The notes below the pieces were generated by a model. It was not told where the DNA came from. It did not search any database and saw only the letters and a program-made list of their open reading frames with translations. A program made the translations under genes and the position numbers. A stretch of DNA of 64,000 bases from Owenia fusiformis. Taxonomy: Eukaryota; Annelida; Polychaeta; Sabellida; Oweniidae. Location of the stretch: positions 4,669,525 to 4,733,524 of the forward strand of contig CAIIXF020000004.1 of assembly GCA_903813345.2 (NCBI GenBank). The letters are read 5' to 3'. This document shows, piece after piece, positions 12,096 to 24,500 of this stretch (the stretch's first letter is position 1; every line of letters begins with the position of its first letter).

Positions 12096-13400
12096 CTGTT
12101 TACCATGTTTAAATTGCGCTACAAATCGAAACTTTCACAAATTAATTTTATTGAACGTTAAAGTGGCAACGAAATAACGTCACCAAGATAGAGTGATGTA
12201 TAATATATGATATTTATTTCCTGTACAGTATTTAGATAAATGGAATGCATTACACGTATTTCCGATAATGCTAATTTTAAAGCAAAGTCTTCTTAAATGA
12301 AATTTGAGTAAATACACTTTCCGCCGTGAGTATAGATCTTTTTAATTGAGCAGATCTATTTTTATATGTACGTTGTTTATCTCTTATTTCACAATTTGAA
12401 ATAGTTCGCAATGATAATGTATATCTATCTAGCATGTTTACATTGCACTACAAATCGAAACTTTACAAAGAAAAATTATTTTGATTAAACGTTTAAATAG
12501 CCATGACATTACGAAATGACGTCACCAAGATAGAGTGAGTGATGTATAATATATGATGTTAAAGTTCCTGTACAGTATTTAGATTAATGGAATGCATTAC
12601 ACGTATTTCCGATAATGCTAATTTCAAAGCAAAGTTTTCTTGAATGAAATCTGAGTAAATACACTTTTTGTTGTGAGTATATAGATCTTTTTAATTGAGC
12701 AGATCTATATTTATATGTACTTTGTTTCTCTCTTATTTCACGGCAATAGTAATGTATACTGTATATATCCACCACGTTTGCATTGCAATACATATCGAGA
12801 CTTTCCAAAGAAAAATCGTTTTGATTGAATGTTATTTAAGTGGCCACGAAATTACGAAATTACGTAACCAAGATAGAGTGATTGTATAATATATGATGTT
12901 TAGTTTCTGTACAGTATTTAGATTAATGGAATGAATTACACGTTTTTCCGATATTTAAAGCTTATTTCAAAGCAAAGCCTTCTAAATTGAAGTTCGAGTA
13001 ACAGAGAGGGAGAAACACCAGGGTTCAAATATGACATACGCTTATAATGTAAATCTGTATTGAGATGACATCGTCGCTGATTGGTCAAAGTCGACAAACA
13101 AATGACATCATCAATGGCGGTTTCAAAATTTTCGAAATACTCTTCGAATAATATTATGTTCATTTCGGGCGTGTTTACCAATATCATAGCTTCTCATTTC
13201 ACACCAATTAAAACATCCCATCGAAATGTAGTATTAATTGATAACTAGCCGATGAAAATTCGAAAGAACGAAGGTGGTAAGCAAGAGACGTAATTATGTC
13301 TGTCATCTTTATACTCTGGGGCTTTCCCTCCTTTTGTTAAGTAAATACGCTTTCTGCCGTGAGTATTGATCTTTTTAATTAAACAGGTCTATCTCCACAT
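12096..13400 (+). repeat. Three direct copies of a ~335-bp repeat, the third interrupted
   Basis: The landmark ACAAATCGAAACTTT recurs at 12,121, 12,450 and (ACATATCGAGACTTT) 12,790. Each copy also carries CCAAGATAGAGTGA, CCTGTACAGTATTTAGAT, TGGAATGCATTACACGT and GCCGTGAGTATAGATC. Copy 3 is split by a 338-bp insertion at 13,002-13,339 and resumes with GTAAATACGCTTTCTGCCG. Confidence 0.8.
13002..13339. mobile_element. 338-bp MITE inside a direct repeat
   Basis: Flanked by AGTAA at 12,997-13,001 and 13,340-13,344, while the uninterrupted sister copies read GAGTAAATAC, which gives a direct empty-site comparison. The ends are diverged inverted repeats: AGAGGGAGAAACACCAG...ATGACA pairs with the complement of TGTCAT...CTGGGGCTTTCCCTCC. 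Confidence 0.7.
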
Positions 13401-15599
13401 ATTTCCCAAAAATGTCTTCACATTTCAAAGTTTTTCTAGAAGATCAATGTAAGAAAAGAAATGGAAGCTGTTATTGATTGCAAAAGCGTTTGGTTCATTT
13501 TCCCAACCACAATGTGCAGAAACTTTTCAAAAATACCCATTCATTTTTTAAAGCGCATTGACATCATGTTCCATATACTATTTGGAACGTGAGTGGTCCC
13601 CATCTGGTTGTAAGAACAAAGTTGGAAGTCGATGTGTAAATTAATAATTTACCTGTATCCTGTATGTTAATAGTAAAATCTGGTTTCCTGTATCAGCATG
13701 CATTATACAATTTGAACCGAATCTGTCCATATATATGATATATGAGTTATATATGCGTTATCAATTATGTTTTTTTTGAAAATGAAGGCCATTTAGAAAT
13801 TCAGCTGTCATCTTAAAAAATTAGAGTTCAAATCTGGTATTTGGGTTATAAAAGTTGAAATGTTTAACATCAAATGGTGGCCATTTAGATCAATTATGGG
13901 CCATCTTGAAACTTTATTCAGAAGTAGACCCACTTTATATGTAAGCATCAGAATATAACATTAAAGCCAAATTCATCAAAGAAAGTTTTTTTGCGAAAAA
14001 GACGGCAATTTTGCGTAAAAATTTGAACCGAATCGTTAGACTGTTATTTGAGTTATCAAAGATTATGTTTTAATGAAAAATAGCGGACATTTTGAAATTC
14101 AGATGCCATCTTGAAAATTCCTTCTTGAGCAGAGCTTGTTTGTCCCTAAGCATGAACATATAAGGTTTGTCCTAATTGCTGAAGTGAGGGAAATCTTACT
14201 CGATTATTTGAGTTGCTGGCTATATGATCGTGACTGACAAGCTTTCCAGTACCCGGATGTTACTAATAACATACGGGAGAAAAATTTGAATAAAAGTCAA
14301 CCATTTTGTTTGATGAGAATTATCAACGAAATGGAGCTACTATTGCAAAGGTACAAGAGCATGTCAAGGAGATGTTGTATAATTGGCGATCTGCCATAGT
14401 GATATTGCCTTTTAGTAATCACTAAAGTTGTTTCATTAGGGTAGTGTAAACCTTACTTCCATTAGCTTTAGTATTATTTAGAGTTGGCGTCCGTGTCTGC
14501 TTACGTGGAAAAGTACAAAGCATACACCAGAATCAAACAACCAATGTAGGGATATAGGATAGAGTACAAGAAAATAATACATTGTAAACGTATTTGGGAT
14601 ATTTGTTCTCAATTTTTTCTTAATTACTTACACTTCGCATCACTTACACTACGCGTATACATTGTTTTCAAAGAACCAAAATATCTAACAAAAATCGAAA
14701 CTACGTAGGATGTAATAAATAATACATTGCGAGTAGCTTGTGAACATGTTTTCCTGGATTTTCTCATTGACCTAAACTGCGCATCGGATACGACAAGTTG
14801 ACAACCTTTGAAACAATCAAAAATGAACTGAATGTGCACAAAAGCACGCGGATGTGAAAATAATTGTGAAATGAAAATTATTGTGAGCGGATACGCCTGG
14901 GTGATCATGACAAGGAAGTGTCATTGCGTAAAGTAGGGGTTTATTTCCCGACCTTTATAAATATACTGACTCAACATAGACAATGACAATTACAGTCAAG
15001 AAAAAGAAATACTTGTTAATCTGAAAAATGATTTTTTGGGAAATGATTCGTGCCATGTCAACCTGTGTTTATTGATGGGATACGGGAACGCAAGAATTGA
15101 GTACTGTGAGTTATCGTTGAATGATCCGACAATGTATAATATGACTATGGAATTTATTAAATTTACTGTTCAGTATTCCGAACAATTCTGAAGTCGTTCT
15201 TAGAGGGTGAAGATTTGTAAACAAAATGGATGGTAATTGGCTACAAAAAGAAAAACAACACGTTTTGTCGTACATGTAAATGAGTGTTTTTATTAAAACT
15301 AAAAAATGTATTCCAATGTCCCATACTTGTAATTAAAACAAATGCAATACTGTTAAACAGGATCTTGGAAATTTCATTTTGACTCCTCAAGTAGCTCGTC
15401 AAAAGATTCCAATTGAATGGACTTGGCTCCGTTGGTGTATCACTACTGCCTATAATGAAACTACTGCAACGAACTAACGTAACTAACTAGAGTTTGAATA
15501 ATTTGAAAGCATTCAACAGCACCAGACTGAAACTAACTAAGTTATTTTCGAATAATCAGCCATTGTAACACCACGTCTCCGTGAAAGACTAATTCCAAT
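13401..15599. other. Intergenic upstream of the receptor gene
   Basis: 13,785-14,110 contains repeated 'gccatttxgaaattcag' blocks similar to the 11-kb repeat. The rest is AT-rich. The 94-codon minus-strand frame at 14,624-14,908 has no recognisable motif. The receptor promoter should lie in the last few hundred bases, but no TATA box is obvious. Confidence 0.4.
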
Positions 15600-18500
15600 A
15601 TGCTTTACATACGACACATCACAATCTTGTTAACAGGAATTATGTTATCCATCACTGGATCAACTGCAAGAAAGGATGTATTTAAAGTGGGTAGAATCCC
15701 CGGGAATGTCAACCTAGGTTTTGTCCTTCCAGTACACAACAGACGCACCGGACTACATGCCTGCGGTGAACTGGATCCAACTAGCATCATGCGGCTATTT
15801 ACAATCAAATATGTTCTACATCAGGTACGTGTTACAATATAAAGTGTATATCCTATGATTTATGAGTTGTATGCTTTTTATCCACAAAAATATATCGATA
15901 TCTGTCCGACCCATGGTGTTTAATATGCTTTGGTTCTTGCTCAAATGCATATTTCTCACCTCGTTATACCTCAAGATGTATCTATTGACTCTTATCACTT
16001 AATGAGGTTCTTAAGATAACGCGTACGTGAACATGGTATAGTATGATCCATGTAATATTTGTAATATATATTACTGTTCCCTCTCAACTGGCTTATCTTA
16101 ACACCCAACCGGACGGATAAATATAACGAAGGGGAGAATTATCATTGGAGGATAATAGCTTTACACGTTCACGTAGACCTCCAATTGGGTGAAAGAAAAA
16201 ACGCATAGCTTGGCCTCCCTACTAATCTGACCATTGTATGTAATTTCGATGTTTTAGCAATGATCGCAAAATTGAAACATAAACATGTCGTACACTATTA
16301 TAATCAATAAATCGTGGTCTTTAATCATCCATTATTACACATTTTATATGTCGTGTTTAGCGATGTCATGAATTGAAAGCAGGTCTAGGATGTTTGAACT
16401 GTAAACCTCAGTGTCCCTGACTTAAGTGCTCTATCCCGTTACCTAGTAATTGATGAAATGTCTGTATTGGACAATTATGATACGCAACTTCAAACGGTAG
16501 TCATTTTGCAGATCAAATAAGCCATAATTATTAAGCCGATTCGTCATCTTATTAGGAGGGTGCATTATCGTTTATATAGCAATTTGCAAAGTAATTCATG
16601 TTCGGAAGAATTTAAGCAGATTTTGTAAACATTGCCGTACGCAACGCAATGTAATTTTATAACAAACTTACGACAATATATTCTATTAAACGAATGGTCA
16701 GAAATACGTTCCGATGTCACTTAATTGTTCCTTGTTTTTCCAACACAGAACATAGACGTATCTGACCAATTTACAATTTATTTGTAACTTATAAATATAC
16801 ATGGGCTGCAAGAGAGAGAAAATACTTCGGAAAGGTATGGCTGGGCGTATACAAATTACAATAAATAACTTTTGTTGTACATTTCTGTGAATAATTATAA
16901 ACAAAATGCGCTTATAAATCAGCTGAAGTTAGTTTGATGTTCAAAGAAGTAACTACCTAGAATCGTACTGATCTATGTCTTAAATGAAGAACTTGAAAAT
17001 ACCTAATCTATATGCTAGGCTAAGATCAAATACATATTGGAAAGTTATCCTGTAAAAATTGCTATGTCCACAATGGTCATAAAATAGAAGATGCATATAA
17101 TACCTGTGCAAAATTGAAAGATGGCTCAATAAGATAATAAATATCCCCAGCATTATACGTATGTGGTGTGTGAAGACATAACATTCGAGAAAATATCACA
17201 CTATCCCTCTGGATAAACCCATTATTCCCCCTAAATACAACCTACGTATATACAGGGTGTTCCAAAAGTAACAGGACTGGTGCTGGCATTTTGTTAAATA
17301 TGCACCAATCGTTTTCAAAATTTTACATAATGTACTTCCATGTATCGTTACTAAGACTGCAAAGTCTCGACAAAATATATGAAACTCGGGTAGAGTTATG
17401 GTTGCTATAGTAACATGACATCGATATACCCGGGGCAACATTCCACGCAAAAAGTTACAGAGACAGTAAGCATTTTGTACATCCCATATCATTTTGTTCA
17501 TGCCATTTCAAAGTTAAAATGCATCAACTGGTGAGAATTACATTTGTTTTACATCATTTGATATTCCTATGTACCCTCTACTTTGAAAAATAGGCTCCTC
17601 TTTGGTCAGTGCAAGAGTAGTATTCTGTATCCATGACCCAAACACATGAGTGAACCCATTTGAGGACATGTCACGCAGGGTCGATTGGACAACTTGGAGA
17701 AGGTCATTCTCATCTTTAAAGGTCTTACAGCACTGATTAGCATTCCGTTCTCAATATAAGTAAAAATTAGATATTGCATGATCAGAAGAGTATGGTGCAT
17801 GGTTTTAGACCTCAAGACCTAGCTCCTCTTTAGCTGCATGGTCTTTAATGGTGACCTACGGGCAGGCGCGCTATCAAGGTGGATGACTGGCTTCAAATTG
17901 TGTATTTTCAAAAACTCAACCGTGAATTGTTCAGACTGTTATATATAGTGATATTCCAAGAAATTGAATAAATATAATTATCATTATGAAATTATACTTG
18001 AATCTGAGTTGTATAGCAACATCTTTACAACAAAGCAACTAATAAAATAAACAAGAAATGTTGTATTATAATAGGCGAATTAGATGCTTTCTTCAGTAAT
18101 ACAAAAGTGTTAAATATCACATTTTTAAGAAAAAAGTTGCCCCGGGTATTGGAATGTCATGTTACTATAGTAACCATAACTCTAATCGCATTTCATCATT
18201 TCTTCTTAAACTTTACAATTTTAGTTGAAATACTCCAAAGTACAATTTGTGAAAATTTGAAGACACTCAGTGCAAAATTGACAACATGCCAGCACCAGTC
18301 CTGTTACTTTTGGAACACCCTGTACATATTAAAAGTGTGCCCATATAAAAGCCCCATGATTTTTGCAGTTCCAATACTCTACCAGGGCTTAACATGGTGG
18401 TAAACATGGAATGCCAGTATTACCCTCATATTTTGTCATTTTTGGGGATTTGTTCTCTGATGTTTTGCATATTTGTGACTATCAGTCCGATGGTTATATG

Positions 18501-21500
18501 GTAGGCTGGTAGGTAATTGAATGATGTACACATGTGCCACTAATCAGGGACTAATGCCTTAAAATCACAAAGATATGAGGAAAATACGGGTTTCTGTTTT
18601 TTGACTACCCTGTAATAGAAAGAGCAAATAATCCCCACATACTCGTAAATATAATGTTTATTACAGAGGCGTATTGTAATACTTTTTACTTTATTTTTAC
18701 TTTATTTGTTGATGCCTTGGGATCTTTTAAAACTGGATATATCATCTGCTTTTTCTGTTGATATACTATTCATGTTCGTAGTTTCATTGTAGCTCTGGCA
18801 ATATTAGGCTGTTGAGGGGGCAAAAATGTGGTTATTGTATGTCTAGATTTAGAGTTTTTGTACATTTGGGGTTGTAAGAGATCGAAGGTCATTGAAAGTC
18901 TGCGATTTTTTCATATCTTTGGATACTGTAGATCTTAAATAATTAATGATGGGCATTATTTTTTTGTTCAGAAATATAATAACGTCTCTTCTCAATAGTA
19001 CAACTTGATATTTCACGTCAATAACTTAGTAATTAACTTTGGAAACAAGATGATTGTTTTTTATATCTTTAACAATTCGATATGAAAAATGATACTTGAA
19101 AAATCCGTATTTCTAGATTAATGGAAGACATGATGTATGTTTTCGACATCCTGTTCCTACTAAGTATTTTATCATAATGTTGACGTAGTGAAATTAGAGA
19201 TGAGGTATATCAAGAAAACGTCAATACTTCAAACACGTACTCCTTTTCTGAGAACACTGACGATGTAACTGAATCAAACTACTCACAGGCTTTATTACAG
19301 AACGCAATAACCATGGTTTCAAGGAGGCTAAGGAGGGTGTTATACTTTTGTTCTACCACTTCCCACCGAATACAATCAAGTTTTCAAATGAGTCATTTAT
19401 ATTAATTGCGAATAGAGTAATTGCTCGTTACGGTCACTATGTAATGGCAATATATCAAGACCTATAACACTCTACTATACCTTACTCCTAGAAAGGCATA
19501 AGGTACTCGGTTTGTCGCATTGTATCGTTTAGTATATTTTTGAACGTACCCTATGAACATCTAACAGTCATCCGATAAACCATTAATAAGGAACAGACAA
19601 ATAAAAAGCAAATGACATAAGCATTACAATAAGCCAAATGGGATGCTCATGAACACCAAATGCAAGGTATATAGCTATTATAGTAGAGTGTATAACAGTT
19701 TCTGTTCCCAAGCGATCCCCTAAGCAGTGAAACTGTTTTTTATTTGTATATTCTAATTTCAATAAAGAAAATGGGTTCACGTTAACCTATCGAAGTGTAT
19801 CAGTGGATGAATCAATTAATTGTAGGTGCCGTACATGACATGTCTAATTGTAATACTCGCAGGTCTAATTGTAATTCCAGCATATGGATTTCACCTCGCT
19901 TCATTTTTTGTAGAATCGCAACAAGAAATTATTCATCAGAGAGATAAGTTAGCTATTATCAAAGTCGATCCGGTCCGATCCTTACTTTGATTTAAACGTA
20001 TCCAATGCCTTTATATGGTTCCCTTTGTCTGTTTTGCCCATTGATTGGTATTCCGAGGGCCCGTACTTTTAAGCAAATTGCAAGATTGCTCATACTGCCA
20101 AATCAACATTTTAGCGATCGGATTTAGAGATCATGTCATCGTATTTAGATTTTAAGATTAGTCTGTTACAGCCGCATGAGATGTCACATTGGAAATATTG
20201 TTAGTCGCGTCGATTTTAAAATACCTAAAGTACCTTTTAGGCAAATTGTTCTGAATAAAATATGGAATACAAATACATGTAAATGAAAGTGCCGTTTAGC
20301 TGTACGTTAACATGTGTCAGTGTACAAGTAGTGTTATGCAAGTAAAATATAAATTTATTTCGCAACTCTGCTTATTGGAAGTAGTCCAAATTATCCGATG
20401 CGATAGATATCTGACAAACGATCCACCAGAATGAATGTCATTATCGCTATAAGCTAATCGACACTACAATTTGCAAGATAAGGGCTCATCCAATATGTCA
20501 AAATCATAACTGTACATTAGATAGACTATATTTTAGAAATAATCAAACATGATTGGGAATTTTCGATTTATTTCTTAATCTTCTTCAGGTAAATTGAAAG
20601 AAATGATCATATATTTGATATATTTGCTGAAAAGGCTTTAATGTAAACCTTAAATTGGATATCGGCAGCTGTTAAATAAACTTCCCAATATTGTAAAAAA
20701 GTTTTTCAAATAGTGATTTGTCATTCACACATTTTTCGAAAAGATGGACGTTAAATAAACAAAGAAATTAGCAATTAAGAAATATAGACCGGAAAGTAGG
20801 GGAATTTCGTCGAATACATCCCGCAGGGCTAGGCACAAACGTTTGATGTACCCCGAACGACCGAGTTCTTAAATTATCCTGTAAAAAATATTTCTCACAG
20901 CCAATCTTTAGAGTCAATTCAACTATTCTACCTCGAGACCAGAATCACTATTCATATGGAAGTATTCAATTTTATTTTTACTATTACATTATTTTCAGTT
21001 AAATTATGGCAGTGAGTCCATATTGGAGGGGACTGGAATAAAGATCGGAGCTTACATCATTGACAGTTGCCATAGCGACGCATACGCGATGGATCAAGCG
21101 CTCGATTTTATAAGGGTACGTGGGATAACACATTTTTAATATTCGAGTTAAATGCACCTCTCTAGTATCTAGCATATGTTTACTGTAAATATCCGATGTT
21201 GTACATCTCATAGGAGTTCAAGGTTTTAGGTTAACAAATTACGAAAATACAATCATTAATAATTCTAGGGTAAGAAGAACGGTTGTAAGGAGTTTACATT
21301 TTTCAAAATGATTACCACGTTTAGTAAATATACAGGTGGGCCAATTTCTTACTGCGATATAGTTTTTTGGAAATGGATGTATTTCGAAAACATTTTATCA
21401 GGATATGCAGGATATGCAGACATTGGCGGTCTATTTGAGAAACTACATACATCAGAATATTATTCAAAGCAACGGTTTTACACTGATATTAATCATAGAT

Positions 21501-24500
21501 CAAATTAAAGTACCGATTTGACACATTGTTAGAAAAACACAAAAGGTTTGATGTTCAATATATTCTGAAATATTTTCCAGAAAAATGGCATTATTGGTAT
21601 CTTATAAGTAAGATGAAACCGATTCAGCATTCAGAGAAAATGTATTCAAAGTAAAAGTTATTCTGAGATCTTTTTGTGGCAAAAATATTACATGTAGTTT
21701 GGTGCTTGATTGAGCCCACACATTAAAGAAACCGTTTCTTAAGTGCCATTCAAAACTTAAATTAATACTTCATGAGCAAGTTCCATTTTTCTTGATGTTG
21801 AAACTGTCCATCTAATCGTCCTTATCAGTCTCAATACACTGCGATGCTTTTACTTCTATCAGCAATAGAAATTAAACACTGTATATATCATACATAACAT
21901 ATTTCTCTGGCTGTATATATAAAAAGTCAATCTGAAAATGTACAATGTATATGAGGCATGACTATTTTCAGGGTAGAAATTGTTGCTTTGAATTTCATCC
22001 TGAAATCCGTAATTTTTTATATTAGATATCTAGTGTTTTTCTACCTTTATTACCCAGAGACCCCTAAAAAATAAGTTATTTATCCTACTGCAGATTCTGT
22101 CAATTTTTATGGAAATCCATGCATTTCGAAAAAGTTTTATCGAAAAAAGATATATCCGTTTTTGGCCCACCCTGTAGATGCTCTTTTAGTTGCCTCTCTA
22201 TTTCAACATTGCTTCTGAATGTTTCAAAAGTGTCAGCCATTTCATTTGCTCATGACGCATCGAAACTCTTATTTGAAATGCACTTTAAAATTATCTGGAA
22301 GCCTGATTAATGTTGTTTTCAGCTAAGTGTCGCTTATTTACTACTCATGTTACTAATGCTAATGGATTGATTAATCTTTTAACGTATACGTTATGTCATC
22401 TCGTGCGATTTGGAATTTTCTCAGTTTACCTGAATTACAGTCCCTTTCCAAACATTATGGATTTCACCCTTCTAAAACTTATAACTTTTCCCCTACTACT
22501 ACAATAAGCTAGACCTGATGTAAATGTGCTTTAAGAAGCGAGTTGTCGATGTCAGTTCTTATGGGAAATATTGCTTATTTTTTGTACGCTAATCTTTGTT
22601 ACATCATTTTTTGGAATTGTAGGGGCGTTATGAAAATAACTCAAACAATCCCAGGATATATGGCGTTGTTGGAGCGGCGTCGAGTACACTTTCCATAGAG
22701 CTGACAAATTTTCTAAGGATCTTTCATATACCACAAGTGAGTAACTGTTATAAACTACAAAAAAAACGACTTGATAAGTTACCTGCGTCATTAATTGGAT
22801 CTCGACATGGACATACTGGAAAAGTTAAGAGATCAGCCTTGAAATTTTAACCGATAGCTAGAACTTATTTTCCTCTAAAATCGAAATCAAGGATGTATTT
22901 ATTCGACCGAGACTCTCGGGGGTTTTACTCAAATATATACACACTTTTTGATGGTTTCCAAGGTCAATTTCCTCTCAAGATTAAAAATGTCCATGTTTAT
23001 TTTTCTCTCAGACTTATACGAGTCAATTTGTTTTCCCGAATTATTTAGAGTGGTCCACCTCCCCCGGGCCAAGAGTTAGTTAAGTAATTACCTGTAAAAG
23101 ACAGCTCAGAGACCCTTTAACAATGTGCTGTGTATGTGTTTAGTTTTAAATCTGTGTTTTCCTAGATCAGCTACGAAAGCACGAGTGAACAGTTGAGCAA
23201 CTCAGAGCGTTTTCCATTTTTCTTCCGAACTGTGACGTCAGACGCTCACATGGTTCCCGCCATGAAAGAACTGCTGCGCACATTTAACTGGACGTATGCA
23301 GCCATTGTTTATGAGGACTCTAATTACGGTCGATCGGCGGTCGGCATTAAGGGTGCGCTTGGTGCTTGTTTCGCAACGAGGCAGGTCATCCCTCGTGATA
23401 CAGCCCATGCGTATGATGGAGACTACGACAAAATAATCCAACATATTATAAAAAAGAGAAAAGTAAGAGGTAAATGACAAACCATGTCTATATATTCATG
23501 TCGTTTACATGTTTTCTGTACATATAATGATAGTCGCAGGTAATCGAGGATTGATAACGCATTGTTTCGTCCAGTACACATATTTAGTCACGGGTATTAA
23601 ATCGGTCCAAACATTGAGCATCCATGATACAAATAAAAATTAATATATCATTAAAATAGCTTACATAGAACATAAGCCAAACTTTCATTTGACATAATTT
23701 TCAGTATTTTATTGAGAAATTGCCAGAACAATATTCTCTGCAGCTTAAACATTAGGTAGACACATCCACCCTAGTGACAATACGTGTTCGTCACTTTTCT
23801 TGAGGTAATTGAGGTACACGCGCTACCGCTGAGCTATACTGGTGAACCTTTGCTTAAAACCGTTTAAACAATTTTTCAGTCATACTGGTGGTAGCACTTG
23901 CCAAAGATGCCTTGCGGATTTTCTTAGCAGCAAAGCGAGCAGGCGTGCAGAACAGATATGTTTGGATAGGTACGTAAACGAAGTTTTCGAAATATCTTCG
24001 AATTTCAGTGTGAAACACTGCGCATAATTTTGGTTTAAGTACTATTTAAGAGATGTCATGCTGATCATTGTTAAAATACCATTCTCAATAATCACCACTA
24101 CTCATATTTATTTAAAAAAATTATTATTAAAAATTAAATGTTGATAATTATGTTATTTCATATTAATGTCAGCATTATGGCCAAAATACAAGCTGAAACA
24201 AATACATTGTGATTACCTCATATAACCAGTTGAAATAATTGAACGCCTGTATTGTGTTTTTCCATCTTTATTTCGAAATGGTAAATTTATTGTTCGACGT
24301 GCGTTGCTTTTAGGAACAGATGGATGGAGCACCGAACTCAATGATCATCCTGAGGTTAATGACGTCATGGAGGGATCTCTGGCTGTTATGGTAATAATCT
24401 TGTTTTGAAGCATGTCATGCTATGACCAAATACAACTTTAGAGGTTTTACGTGTTTATAGCGTCACGTGTTTGTTTGACTTTTAGACATACTTGTGATCT

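Noticed and set aside
14624-14908. 94-codon minus-strand ORF as a membrane protein gene
   Set aside because: No recognisable motif, splice context or neighbour; composition fits AT-rich noncoding DNA.
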